A stretch of 64,000 nucleotides of DNA from Acanthosoma haemorrhoidale (GCA_930367205.1 OV884009.1:86139189-86203188), one strand, 5' to 3'; counted from the stretch's first letter, positions 22,800 to 36,425 are shown. Numbers and translations are program-made. The notes: generated from the sequence alone by a model not told the origin.

Positions 22800-25700
22800 T
22801 CCAAAAAAGCAGACGTCTGCGTGACTCTTCTGGTGATTTAAGTCCCCTGTTTGACCTTGAGACGTATTTAATGTCTGACATGAAGGTATGATTTGACAAC
22901 TAATTAATTACTTTGTTAAAAAAAATCATATTAAATGGGGTATAATGGCTGATCTCGACGGCATAATATTGCAATATCTTTGGTAGACTACAATTATAAC
23001 ATTTTTCTGCAGCCTCCTTTAGTAAAAACCTGAAACGTTGAGTAGGATTTCTACTTTATATAAGTTCTAAGCCTCGACGAGTTAAAAAATGTTTCTTGTC
23101 ATCAACCAATTAAAAAGCTATCGAAACCCTTGTGGTACATTGCACTTTGTGAGTGCGTGCGTTTTTCTCATTGGGCTTGATGAATGCATGCATCGTTGAA
23201 ATAAATACAATTGTCATATAAATCTGACGAAAATTTTACAAAACCATCGGCATTGTTGTTTCATCTTTCACGCTAAAATATCAGCGTGTAGTATGTCGTT
23301 GGCAGCTTATATATTCTGCATTATTAAAATAATGTCCGGTTACATGAACGTTCCACCCTTTCTACTGCGAAGAAACTTGTCTATGATGTCATTTTCTCTT
23401 TCCATTTCCATATGAATTGTAATAGATCGTCGTCTATTGGACTTCTAACGATTTTTCGAACCTCATTTCAACCCACGTGAGTTGAACACGTTCAATAATT
23501 GAAGTTAACGGGACTGTATCGAAATTGTAGCCCTTTTTTTTTTTTAGAATGTATTATTTTAAAGGTATAATACGACTCGTTTAGTTTTCATAACCTATGT
23601 ACGTATATTCAGGTTTATTTTGTAATTGGTTAGAATATGTTGATTAGATGGTGTTTTTGCTACGGCACCTCGTAACCTACATGTTCTTAACCAACACCTA
23701 CTAATCTGGTCCACTCTCCTTAGAATGATAATTTGATTCTATTGAACTACAATTGAATAATAGCTATTACTAATCCGTACAGTCGTTTCGTGGCTTTACA
23801 GACAACATATGTAATAGATAGGAAATGGATCAGGATGGTCTGTTAATTATCTGTTATTTAACGGACGGAAATAGTGAGGTCGCACATTTAATATTTCTAC
23901 AGATAATATTTCTTCAAAGAATATTATCATTATGTATAATGAACATTTTTAAATTGCTATCTGCTTTTGATTTAAAATAAAATAATCAAGTGGATGTGGT
24001 AACGATGTACGAGTATTTCATCGGGGTTGGATTTTCGTTGATGTTTTTTTTAAAGAACAAGAAACCGGTTTTATTTAGACCCATGTTGCTAATAATTTTG
24101 TTGACAGATGCTAGAAAATAAGCTGAAATCGGCAAGCTATCGTTTGTATGATATAATCATGATGTAGTTTAGTTTAACAGGGAAACTGTATACTAAGTAT
24201 TTTCATTCGTAACGGCAATATTCGTCTGAAGTGAAGTACTAGAAAGTTACAATTTTTCTCTACCATATATTTATTTATATTCTACACTTGTATTTGGCAT
24301 CGATCATTGCCCTGATTCACATGTTATTCTAATAACCATAATCATTAAGTTATCATCGCCTTTACTAGCACTACTAATTTTTTTTTTCTTTCTTTTTTGC
24401 AGGTAAGTGATATTCTTAATGCAGTTTTAATACGAGGTAAGTTTAATACTGTGATACTCAAGTTTAGAGGATTCGAAGGTTTTTTTTGCTGATGTCCTAA
24501 CTGAATTAAGTAAGACGCGTCGTTTTTCGTGATCGTTCTACGATAGTGGTCATAAAAATTGTTCAATGAACATATCTGAAATTTCAAAGTTATGTTCTGC
24601 GGCATTTCCAAAATACAATAACGGGAAGTAGAAAAGGAAAATTAAACAAGAAAAAAGTATGTCTCGTTTCTCTAACTTTTGCACTTTCTCAGGTCACATT
24701 GCTTTCATAGAGGACCCGACCCATTAAATACGGAATTGTGGAAATAATTTCAAATGGAAACAAAATGAGCTTTGTTGGATAAAGTACTGTATTCATTGAC
24801 TGACGTGGGTTAATAAATCAACTACAGTATTTTTGCTACATAAACGCCGAGTTGTTTATTTGCTTGTTTTTCATAGGACCGTCAATTAGTCATAGAGTTG
24901 GAAATCTTTACCCAGTCTCTACCTGGCTGTTCATTCGACGCGGAGCATGTAACTGATGAAAGTATTTATTATTTAAAAGAGTTTTATGCTAAAAAAGCTT
25001 TCCTACTTTTATCATGACCCTAAAAAGGTATTTGGTTGGGAAAAAAATTATTCGGTATTTTTGATCAGAAATACTTCATTTTATTTGTTAAAGAATCTCG
25101 GTTACTGAAAATAGTATTTTCTTTGGGACTGGAGTAATCCAGAAGTTAGCGAAACGGGCCCGACTTTTTAATATTTTGTTACATACTCCCGCGGGTTTTT
25201 TTGTATTAGCCAAAAACTAGCCTGCATATTTCAGGCCTTGGGGATTAATAATTTAAAGTTTCAGATCGAATGAATCATTTTTATGATTGTCATAGAGCAT
25301 TGAGACAAACGAATACCTCTCCCTCGGGACTCGAAGCAGCAATGCTCTTTGAATACTTAGCCCTACGGTCGCCATTGTCACTGGCCCAACCCCTGGGCCA
25401 GAACCAAAGGTCAAGTACCGGCACATTTGTCAAAGTCGACCGGATTTCAGGAGCGGGTATTCTCGCTGCCTTTTAAATATCAGCTTATCCTCTACCTCGC
25501 TGAGGAATACCTTCCACCAGATCATCCTCCTTACTCAGCATAAATAATTATATAACGCAAAAACTGGATTAGAAGACGCTAACCTTGATTAGTATCTATG
25601 TTTTATGTATTATTTTCTATTGTAAAATATCGAACCATATTATTACTGGGCTAAAGCCATGTTTCATGGCATCGGTCAAACTATCCCGAGCCAAAACCAT

Positions 25701-28295
25701 AAAAAAAAATCAGGATTTACAAAAAAAAGTATACATGTCAATATTATTTGTTCTTAATATGTAGGAGGACCACTTTAAAAAGTAGTTGTTAACAGAAATT
25801 TTAATAGCGAAAAAAAAGTTAAAGGTGAACCATGTCTGACAAACTTTTTCACAAAGATTTTGTGACGTCTGATAATGAAATGTATACCGCTCACACAACA
25901 TGACTTTCCTATTACGCAAAATATCCAGCATAAATTTTACATGAAAAGGTAGGTCCCGTTTCACAAACTCCGAAGCTATTTAAAATTTAGAGTGTGTGGT
26001 ATGTGAGTTAAGGTCTATAAAACAAATTGTGTTCCACCAATAGAAATCGCACATTTAATGTGTTTTCGGTCGATTTCAATTTTTTTTTTGTGTGATGTTA
26101 GTTATTTATAAATTTTTTTATTAGTATTTATTAAACTCAGGTGGAGTCTCATGTGTATCTGTGGATAATGATTATTTACTTTCTGCCATTTATTTCCTTT
26201 ATATATTATTCATCAAATACAATTTAGTTAATAATGAATGCCGAGGCTACTGATCAATCTATATACTTGATTACTATAATATAGAACCACTTTAAGTTAA
26301 CGAATATGTGCTTAGTAAGGAGGAGAGTGCTGAAATAAAGATCCGTGCCGAACTATATATGAATTATTACCAAATTTGAGTTGTGGTATAGCGCCCTCTG
26401 TTATTAATTGTATACAGTTATTAGTGATTTCTGAAGTAATTATTAGTGATAAATGAATCCAGTCCACGTAGATGACTGTGAAATCGTACTTAGTTTACTT
26501 GGTTCTTTTATTTTATATTTGAGCTCATGTATGGCTAGCTTTAAAGCAATGATTTTGATGGCTTATGTTTATACTTCCTGCTGCCGAGGCGACATCAGGC
26601 CGGATTGTCCTCTAAACATGAGCTCGACTTAATTGCACCTTTCAGCCACTCAATTACAGTTGTTTCCTACTACACGGCCTTAGCGATCACAACCTCACAT
26701 AGGAAAAAAGAACCTCCGGTTAAATAATGCGAGTCTAGGAAGTGTTGTCCCAGTGTTGAGTCCTAGCAATGATCCTTCAGTCAACAAAGAAGCCTCCTTT
26801 TGACACAGTCACGCCACATTTCTATTGAGGTGCTTTTCTGCTTATAATATATTAACGGAGTGTGGAGTTTTTGATGCAACGACTCTCCCCCCTCCCTCGC
26901 CTTATTTTACCCTTAGGATTCCTTTTGTTGGATTTTCAAAACCAGAAACCCTTACCTTACGCCCTATCTGATCTACATTAAGTTGTACATCCGTAGGCAG
27001 GCGTGTCCAACCTAGAAGAATGAGAAGATGAAAATCAATTCCAACGCAAAGGTATTGATCGCTACCGCGATAGTAAGGAACCAAATGAGAAGTCTCGACG
27101 GTCATGACCGTATATTATTATAAACTTGTAATTAACACATGATACTCACTAAACAAAGTCTGCTTACTATGAATGCACACATATCTTGCATGAATCAGCT
27201 TATATTGTCATTTCCTCAGCTGCTAGAAATTAAGTATTTGATACAGGGTTCAGTAGTCTCGCCATTATTTTAAATATTTATTTATTTTTACCGACTAAAC
27301 GGTTTTCTTTGAAATATACATAAACAAAATGAACGGCTTAAATACGTAAAAAAAATAGGGGACTCATGAACAAACATGAATTACTTATGTAATAGGGAAA
27401 AAAATACTCGGCATTTTTTTATCTAAAATACTTAGTAACTGAAATTCGCCTTTTTAGCATACACAATTAACAACGGTAATAATTGAAATCGGTTCAAACT
27501 GTTATAAGTATGCGATTTTTATTTGTTCGCTCTTCACTTTATTTGTTGGAACACATCTGAAATGAGCGTTATCATGTGTAATATGTTTGTTTATTTATTT
27601 GTTGTATGATTTATTTATTTTGTATTTTAGCCAAAACATAATTTGCATGTTTTGGAGTTTAGTGGAATATATTTAAAACAATTTAAGTAGATTAAATTTT
27701 GTTTACGGGTGCTATCGTATATATATCGAATACCCATACAGACAAACGAAAGGCCCGTTTGAAAGTCGATAATTTAGAAAATGTACGCTAATGAGATTGT
27801 CATATGCTTTATACACAAACACCACTGTTCCTTTCGCTTCGGTGAATTCGGAACGCTATAATTAATTTCACATCGTCCTGATAGGAAAATTCTTTTAGAA
27901 CGCTACTCATACTTAAATTAGCGAATGGATTTTTCGTAGTTTTCAATTTTTGCCCTATTGTTGAATATTTTCTCAGTGGTTTATATTAAAATAGAGTATT
28001 TAGTTTCCATATCAATTATCGATGAGTTTCCCTCTGGTGCGTACATAGCTTTCAAATGAAGTAATAAACAGTGAAATATATTTTTTAACATTCTAAGCGT
28101 GGAATGTAGGCATTATTTTAATTCGCCAGTTGTCGATACTTTTACCATTAATTATTCAAAAGGAATGATTTTATTAAAGTTGTCGATTATATTTGAATTT
28201 ATTACCATTCCAAATGTTAATATACATTTTTAGTTATTCTGGCGGCTAAAATGTGTGGGTGCATTGCTCGTGCTTTGACTTAAGAAATCGTGAGG

Positions 28296-28297
<2 letters not shown>

Positions 28298-28323
<26 letters not shown>
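28298..28323. repeat. Poly(T) tract, 26 bases
   Basis: The longest homopolymer in the window. It could be the tail of a retroposed sequence on the - strand, but no recognisable retroposon sequence lies beside it. Confidence 0.9.
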
Positions 28324-28327
<4 letters not shown>

Positions 28328-28965
28328 GCTTTATGTAGCGTAGATTTCACAATGAATGATGCAATTACTACGAACCTATGCATGTACCTCCTCTATGGAT
28401 ATCACTCTTGAGTTTTGTCCAGTCCCTTCAAAATGATTTCTTAGTTCATTATTATAATGACAGTATATCATTCGTTGTATTATCCGGCCTAATCCGATTC
28501 AAGGTGGAAGTGAGAATTGAAGGAAAGCTGTGATCTTGAAGTAAAGGGGCTAACCAGTAATAAGGAGTATGGCCGGCCGGGTTGAACTTTGGTATTACCG
28601 AATAATGGGAATGAAATAATTCGAAAGGTTAATGTTCCAGAAACAATTCTTTATTTCTGTTATAATGACGATAAGAAATAAATGGGACGTGCTGCAGTCG
28701 GCTAAGTGAATGGCGGTAGTACTTGTGAAATGGTTCTAAGAAGAAAATCGATGAACTGTAGTGACTAATCGTCGATTCGTTTTTAATCAATTATTCCAAT
28801 AAAATACAGCAATTGCTATGATTAAAAAGCCGAAAGGCTATTTATGATATAATTACCTCGGAAAACAATTGTCGGTAGAACTAAATATGTTTCTTTATCG
28901 AATAAAAAGTCGTTTTCTTGTTTGAACGTTTTTAAAATTTAATGTTTTTCACATTTAATCTTTGA

Positions 28966-28975
28966 GGGGGGGGGG
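28966..28975. repeat. Poly(G) tract, 10 bases
   Basis: An uninterrupted G run in AT-rich surroundings. Confidence 0.9.
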
Positions 28976-30188
28976 ATTGGACCGCTGTTTGAGTAACCAT
29001 TATGGACATGTTTAAGTACAAATTTATCAGATTGTTGTCGAGCCTTTCTTTCAATATGGTCTCGTGCGGGACATACGTCTTTAATATTTCGAAAGGTCTC
29101 CGGATTGCGCTGTATATTTTTAAAGCGAGCCCGTTTCGATAATGTTTAAGCTTTTAAGTCAGAACCTATTCAAAAGATTTATAGTCGTAATTTTTTCCGC
29201 GTGGCTAAGGAAACGCCAAAGAAACTCGAATGTAAATTGGAACCGATATATATATATTTAAGCTAATTTCAATTTATTTATTTTTAAACGATTTCCAGTG
29301 ACCGAGTTTAACGAATAAAAATATTTTGCACAAAATTACCCAGTGGTTTTGTTCACTATCATTTAATTAAGTATCAAAAGGAACCCACTCGTCAGGGACG
29401 TAGAATGCGAATGAGCAATAGGGGGAAAGGTCCGGGTGCATGCCGGCTCAAAATTTTAGAGGGTACTAATGAATTTGTTTAGAGAAATCAAACATTGAAC
29501 AGAACATTCCATATCAATTTTTTGCCTTTTTTTATATTTTTTTGGCGGTAACCCCTATGGGATTGACATTTAACAGTTCAATATATATGTAATATATATA
29601 TACGATACGCTGGGTTCTGTTCATTGAATGAAACCACTCCTGCGAACTATGCTAAATAGTATTTTTTTTTTTTTTTTATTACGACATCTAAGAAATGCGA
29701 GAGACAATGGGCAGGAGCACATGATTGCGAAGTCATGAGAATCGGCATACGGCCGACGACCGTTCACTGTAGTACTCCCTTATCAAGTTGTCGGCTTTTC
29801 TCCAGCGCCGTTTCAATCCAAAACAAAATGTCTTCTTTGTGCCTTAACTAACCAGGATGTGTGTAGTGGGCTATTTCATGGAAGTGTTATATCACTAGTA
29901 GTTTATTTTTCATCACATCCCAGTTAATAATACCGTCATTTCGTTGAATAACGTTGAATTTCGGGAGCCAAGAAAACATTTTGGTCGGAGTGTTAGAATG
30001 TGCAATGTTATTTACAAATAAGTGTTCCCCCTCATACAAATTTCCAGTATTTTTTTTTTGTAATAATATATGAAATTCATTTATAATAAAATCAAATTGT
30101 CGCCAGTAAGAGCTGATTAGGTGCCATTTTAATTACATGTTTTATTATTCAATTATTTTACGAGTAAATATGTATACTCGGCTTAAAT

Positions 30189-30959
30189 TTGTTTACATAG
30201 ACGCATGCACCGGACAATAACTTTCTCTGTTAATCTGAAACTAGCCGAAATGCAAACATTCCGCGTAACAATGATAATATTTGATAGACCAAAAGGGACG
30301 AGGGGTGAATTTCTTTAATAACATCCAAACAGCTTTTTATAATAAAGGTACGTCTTTATTCTCGGTTTAAGGACCGGTGTGGCAATATTTTTTTTAAAAC
30401 AACTAAAAATATTACTATATCAACTATTAACTCAATTGTATTATATATAATAGGGGTCAAAATGTTTCATGAGCTATAACTAAGTTGGTGAAACGTTCTA
30501 AACAATATCGTTTTGAGAAAGCTAGCCATTAAATGTGCGATTTATATTTACTGTCGTCAAAGCCGGCTTTAGTATGTTTTGTTTTTTACCAATATTTTAA
30601 AGTGGTTTTCAGTGACCAAGTTGATTTAAAAAAAAAAATAAGACGTAGGATTTTTGGGCGATAACGGATAGCTTTTCCACTATAATTTATGAAACTCGCT
30701 TGGAGAGCCTTGAGTAATTCTCAATATTGTTCGGAGATTTTTTCTCTTTATATATATTATAACTTATTTATTATTTACAAAGATTGCCACACTGGTCCTT
30801 AGACCTAGAATAAAGATTCTATTATAAATAGCTGATAAAGAAATTCATTGTCCTTCCTTTTGGTCTATCAATGATTATCATTGTTATGCGGAAAGTTTGC
30901 ATTTCGAATGGCTAATTTCTGAGAAACTTGTTGTTCGATGCAGGCGTCTATGTAAACAA
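30189..30959. mobile_element. Foldback element with arms of about 190 bp
   Basis: The left arm (about 30189-30390) reappears in inverse complement as the right arm (about 30777-30959). Matching landmarks in order are TTGTTTACATAGACGC, GAAATGCAAAC, AACAATGATAAT, GATAGACCAAAAGG, GAATTTCTTTA and GTGTGGCAAT. The arms differ by scattered substitutions and small indels, so the element is old. The loop of about 385 bp has no open frame and contains a degenerate copy (about 30525-30640) of a repeat seen elsewhere in the window. No clear target duplication was identified. A hairpin-like non-autonomous DNA element is the best reading; a local inverted duplication is the alternative. Confidence 0.75.
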
Positions 30960-33900
30960 GAAGGCATGGGATCTGACATTTCATGAACATGGTTTGGTTG
31001 TTTCCTTACGTTTTGAGAGTTATCCCCCTGCTCAGAAGGTTAGGAAGTTTTTAAGTTATAAATCTTTCCCCATTGTTGTCAAGAACGCGTATTAGAAAAT
31101 GAATTTTAAACGTGTTCCGAGCAATAAAGTTCTGAGAGGCGGCAACAATAGAACGTTCCAGTCGGTTTTTCCTATGTCATTGTTATAGCTATGTACTGAG
31201 ATACCAAATGGTTTTTAAGAAACTTATGCCATATCTCTTGATACAGTTTCTTCAATTTATTTATTACCTATATTGATATGATAATATATGTATTTAACAA
31301 ATATAACTCAGTTCATAATTGACGTAAACAAATTTTAGTCGGTCAACTTTTTTTTTTTTTTACTGTCGAATGTTTTCAGTGACATTAGTCAAAAGGAATA
31401 AGTATATATTTTTATGATCTAACTCCATATAAATTAACAATCATCCAACATGCTAGGCTAAGAATTCGTTATATTTATTGTGCGTTTGGCGTTAGGGGTT
31501 TTTGTTGATGACCTTACCTCCGCAAGCCGCATCTTGAATCTATTGTGGGTAGAATCAGATGGAAAGGGGTAGCTGAAGAATTGCAGAGAACAAGTTACAC
31601 AGCACTTTCATGTCACCATTTGTGTACCATTGCAAGTTGGTCGCTGCCGGCATACTGGCTAGTGCTTACTGCCCCCTCCCCGGCCCCCGCCCGCCTCCCC
31701 ACTTGCACCGGTTATATCAGCCACTTCATTTTCCCTTTTCATTCATCTCTTCGTCCCAATAAGTAAATATATTCTTAATTACTTTATCATAAATGGCTGT
31801 CTGCCTTTTAAGAGAGAAATTAATTGACGCTCCACATTACCTTCCGGATACTTCCCACTGTTATCAAATGCCATATCTTTTATTATTTAAATTATATTCA
31901 TCAATACATTTTTGTAACACTGTGAACTAATTGTTAGCCGTGAGTATATTAGATAGTTGGGAGATAGGCTTGAGTTGAGGAAAATGAGATATTAAGTTTT
32001 TAAGTAAAAGAAACACTCATAGTCCCGAAATATCTCTGGATATTGCCTCTTTACTTTCAACACCCTTTTTTCAATAAAAATTATACCACATAGTTTATAA
32101 TTATTTTTTCTGTATTTATAAGTTTAAGCGTTTGTTTGGGAGATCAGCTTGGGTTGATGAAAAAAAGATGTTAAGCGTTTAGCAAGCTTATTTGTGTCAA
32201 CGTTTCGACTCCTTTTTCTTTTGTTTCTATTGTGCCTAACTGATGTCACCAATCATGTTTAACTCCTACACTATTTTCTTGTTATCAAGACCTGATGCAG
32301 ATATACGCAGTATTTTGAAACGTTGTCCTAAAATAAACTTGGTGAAAACTTAGCACCTCATTTTCATCCGCCCAAGCCGATCATAATAAACAAACTGTTC
32401 TATTTATTAATTTATAAAAAAAATCAATTATACTATGTTGTATTATTTTTAGTACATATAATTGAAATAAAGGTAATAAAAGTATTGAAACAATATCTGA
32501 GATACTTTGCTTGTCGGATCAACAATCAAGTAATGTCGAAAAAACAACGGTGTTTTGACGAAAAATACTTTACTTTGTCCGTTATTGGTAACTACATTGC
32601 TATTTAATTGATTTAAATTTATAAAATAATCTCAAATAACTTTAAATTAAGTATGCTGCATCACGCAATTTAGGGTTTTTAATGGCATGTTTATTAGTAA
32701 TAGAACTCTTAATTCCCAATAAATAGTGCATATTGCTAACCAGGACGTCGAAATCGTTTAATCACTATTTAATGTTGTAAGAAAACGCTTACTTCTTATA
32801 AGGTTGTAGTTATTTTTAGCATCTCGGGGTCGTAATGATAAATCTTTCGTGCAACATATCATCCCTTTGTATGCAACAAAAGTTACCCAAACTGCTTTAG
32901 TTAAAGAATAAAAACCATGTTAATCGCACTTTTAATAGCGCTTTGAAGCTATAGTTTAAAAATATAAAACACAAACTACATATAGTTTAATTAGAACGCT
33001 TTAATATAGTTTAATAATGATACCCAACAAAAAATATTAGGTTGATATTAATAATAATTTGTGCATTAATGACACTCGTGTTTTATAGAGTTGCCTATAT
33101 TTTTCATGCCTTCCTCATATCAAATGGGGCATTAGTTGTAAAAATATCTTTGAGTTTATTTGTGCGTCTTTAACGTGTCCTCATCGACAGGGAAATCATT
33201 GGGACGTTAAATCTAGAAAAGTGGTGAGTCGAGAAATCTGCAACATAAGAGAATCAATTTTATTCACATAGTCTCCTACCACCTTTTTGGGAGAATGTGA
33301 GGCATTCTCCATACCAACCTTAGGCTGTGGCAGAATCCCATTAGAAGAACTTAACTCCATTATATGGAGGTAGGTTCTTGACTTCGTTAGGACAGGCTGA
33401 GTCTAGGAGGAACAGTAGATGGGTTTAATACAGGGGCAGACAATAAGGGACACCCCCCCCCCTCCCACATTACGCTATTTTAACCAATATATACTCTTGG
33501 TAATCTGGGGCGTTCAATGTACTTTTCAAATTTCAAACAGAGTCCATCATTTTTACGGTCACTGTCGTAAAACGTCTGTATGTTGTAGGAAAGACCATTT
33601 CTATGTACCTACTTGAAAGTAGAGCTTTAGAGCTTCTCACCCTCCCCCCTTTTAGCTATCCGTCACAGTACTGATATAATTTGTTATTTCATATTTATTT
33701 TTTCCGTCGAGTTCTGGCGAGTTTTCTCTCATTCCATCTATCCAAGGCGTTATAGTTTTTATTATCGTTGTTAAACTTTTTGAGAGAGAATGAGGTAATT
33801 TTGTAACTGAATCCTTGGGAATATCCCTTTCTTCCAAAGGAGCTTTCCAGCTTTGAGGCAATTGAAGAATTCTGCAATATTTCTGAAAGTTCTGAGAATG

Positions 33901-34110
33901 CATACTGTGGAGAAAAAATTGAATGTGAAGAAGTATCAATATGCTGACTCACTGTGCGATGCTGCGGTGCAAATATATGCCCTTTTTGATTCGTCCTATC
34001 TTTTAAAATTATACATCCTCCCATTACCATGAGATAAACCTTAAGAAGCGCTTTATGAGCTCTGGGGTACAACATTCAGGCAATGTGCAGTACATTGGAA
34101 AATATACATT
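30960..34110. other. Non-coding DNA, no element recognised
   Basis: A degenerate CAGTGAC-type repeat piece lies near 31,335-31,395. A C-rich stretch lies at about 31,650-31,710. Another dispersed repeat (CAGGACGTCGA core) lies near 32,740. Overlapping open frames at 33,652-34,075 on the - strand give charged peptides I cannot match to any family. Confidence 0.4.
33453..33462. repeat. Poly(C) tract, 10 bases
   Basis: An uninterrupted C run followed by TCCC in AT-rich DNA. Confidence 0.9.
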
Positions 34111-34308
34111 TTAGATTTTGGGTCTGATTCGTGCCGTGATGTTGAACCTATTGGTGATGTAAATTTGCTATTTACAATTACATATAATCAGTACTTCGTA
34201 CTCGTACTACACCATTAGATTTGGTATTTGTTGCTAGTCTAATCTACTTATTTTTAACATTGGATTTTGGGTTTGATTCATGCTATGATGTTGAACCTGT
34301 GATGTACT
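34111..34308. repeat. Direct repeat of about 45 bp, two copies
   Basis: A segment with GATTTTGGGT, TGATTC and GATGTTGAACCT in order occurs at about 34,113-34,160 and again at about 34,263-34,308 with a few mismatches. This suggests a local tandem duplication with a unit of about 150 bp. Confidence 0.65.
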
Positions 34309-34625
34309 TGCAAAGTGGCAGGCAAAGTACAGCTATACCCTAGGTGAAAAACAAATCCATCACAGGTGCAAAGAAGGGACCTGAGGTAGGAACGGACAAG
34401 GTGAAAAAGCTTTTTGGTAATTTAGTAATGTCGAAATAACAGCATTAGTCACAGCATAGAATTCCACTTTAAAAAAAAAGTTAGTGGCGTTTAACAAGGT
34501 TGGTTATACTTGACGAATAACTTCAGGGCTGCCCGTGCTTTTTGCTACGGCGACATCTGTCAGAGCAGATCAGATTATTTTTTACCAGGCTCCAAGTTCT
34601 GTGTACTCTACGTTAGCAGAGGTGT

Positions 34626-35643
34626 TATAACCTCGATTATCCGGAATAAAGTATTTTTAAAGATTGTTTTTTTTTCTCCCTCTTAAATTTGTCTCATATG
34701 TCCGCGACTTACTAGTGAGGCTACTGTTTTACTATACAATGCGCCATCTCACCCATCTGAATCTATTTTAAACAGTTGACGGACGAATTTCGTCTACTAT
34801 CTACCACCTAATGTAATTTATTCATCCCAGTGATCAAAGTGCTATAATCAGTTTAAAAAAAAGGTACAGAAAGACTTTTCTTTGTTTTATCCTTAAAGAA
34901 ATCTTTGCTGAATCCATGAAGGCTGTTTTGAAAATGAAAATGCAGACAATAAAATATGCGATTTTCGCTGTTTGTGAAGCAAGGGAAAGATTACCCCTTA
35001 TAAAACACTGCAATTTGCAAGGACAAAAATTTTAGACGTCAATGAGGAAGTTGGAGAGCAAAATCCACATGTTGATGAACAAAACGACATTGACCTATCT
35101 TGAGTTGGTAGAAACAATTTGTGATTTCAATTAAGTAGACAAGGGTGATATGGTTCAGTGGATGGAAAGTGGCAAGAATGATAAAGGGTACAAAAGCTTA
35201 CTGATGATTCATTGATTCAAGAGACAACGGATTAAGCTCTAAAGGCACTTGACCAGGTTATCGCCTATTTTAAAGATCGAAATTCTGAATAAGGAATAAT
35301 TGTAGCTTTAAGAAAAGAAACATAAGAACAGTGGTTAGAAAAATCAAACCTGAGAGTAAAAAACAATAGCTGATAACAGACCTACAACATATTTTGATTT
35401 AAGTTGCGTTTTTATTTATTTTTTTCTATACGTATGAAAATATGTAGGTACTTTTTGAAAATAAAAACAAATTTGTACTTGTAGTTGGAAACATACTTGT
35501 GAGTTGAAAAATTGGTGTTTACTTACGTCAAAGTTAAGCTATAAAAAAGTGTTTTGAATCGCGGGTCAATGACACTTGTGGTTAACTTGCACTTTAAAAA
35601 AAAATATTATAATATATCATTACTCCGGATAATCGAGGTTGTA
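34626..35643 (+). mobile_element. Tigger/pogo-like DNA transposon remnant
   Basis: The termini TATAACCTCGATTATCCGGA (34626-34645) and its inverse complement at 35624-35643 differ at one base. An ACCTCGATTATCCG end is characteristic of Tigger-type pogo elements. The interior keeps broken + strand coding traces of the C-terminal part of a transposase: about 35,035-35,205 reads EEVGEQNPHVDEQNDIDLS, then MVQWMESGKNDKGYKSL, with stops and frame changes, and continues to an ALKALDQVI..YF-like segment near 35,240. This resembles the acidic tail with the W..D..GY..LTD pattern of Tigger proteins. At about 1 kb it lacks the catalytic core and is dead. The repeat may extend past 35643 (see findings). 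Confidence 0.7.
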
Positions 35644-35704
35644 CCTATATTCCATAAACTCTCGGATTATACTGATAATGTGTTGGTAATAATACAACAA
35701 CTCA

Positions 35705-36425
35705 GAAACTTTTTTTTTTTTTTTCATATCCCCTTGTTACAAAATTAATATATGTTAAAAATATAGATCTACAAACGAATCTATTTACAATTGCTTCATT
35801 ATATTTCCTGTAGCTTGGCTATATTTTATACAAATTCCGTTTCCTACTAATAGTGGTCTAGATTGTACAAAAGTATAATGATGTACATTACACATTAATG
35901 GACTGAATTTATTAAAAGTGATGGGGGTCACCTTATTTATCATAGACTTAAAACTTAAACTAAATCTTAACCTATTTTCCCTGACAGTCTGTTGGCATCG
36001 ATGTGGGAAGGTTGGTGTGGTCATAGTGTTAAACACTGGGTTTGTGAGGTGCTGCAACGAGTCAAAAACTTTATGTGTCTTCGGTAGATGAACCTCCCCA
36101 ACCGATGGCACACCAAGCAACGGGTGGAGGTCATCGTTCTTTAACCTCTCAAGAGAGGTATGTCGGACCACTTTTTTCTTGATCCCATTCTGGAATTGTT
36201 GGAGACTTTTAGCTGTATTGTCAGTCAAGTGAGTATATAGCGGGGCACCGTACAGCAGAGCTGGCCGGAGGACACATTTATATATCATTAGTTTGAGACG
36301 CAGCGACAAGCAGCAAGTGGTGAAGCCGGTAAGACCAGCGTCGTACTTTTTCTATTTTGTTACTAAAATGAGTAGAGCAATGGAGATGCCTATTCACTTT
36401 TATACCCAGATAGTGCATTAACAAG
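35705..36425 (-). mobile_element. 5'-truncated Jockey-like LINE, 3' end with poly(A)
   Basis: On the - strand, the end of a reverse-transcriptase ORF is followed by a short 3' region and a run of 15 A (T run at 35710-35724). The frame 36309-35785 reads LKLMIYKCVLRPALLYGAPL, then a LQQFQNGIKKKVVRH-like segment. This is the typical end of the RT region in Jockey-clade LINEs, where a Tyr-Gly-Ala-Pro motif precedes the LQ..QN segment. Farther upstream, about 36,420-36,320 in another frame, LHYLGIKVNRHLHCS continues the protein, so at least one frameshift is present. The catalytic part is absent through 5' truncation. The tail abuts the repeat flanking the Tigger-like element, consistent with insertion there. 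Confidence 0.75.

Larger units (their letters stand above)
13919..30188. other. About 16 kb of non-coding DNA with degenerate dispersed repeats
   Basis: No gene or complete element is recognised here. The first exon(s) of the secreted-protein gene should lie here or beyond on the - strand but could not be picked out. Copies of two degenerate repeat families recur: one with a CAGTGACC-type core near 15,780 and 29,300, another with GCTATCG followed by CACTCAGA or AGACGA near 16,630, 21,365 and 27,710. Less AT-rich islands lie at about 15,040-15,270 and 25,300-25,480; their open frames have no recognisable product. Confidence 0.4.

Noticed and set aside
33652..34075. Two overlapping - strand frames
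   Set aside because: They are unlike any transposase or cellular family I know, and two long frames overlapping on the same strand are typical of chance.
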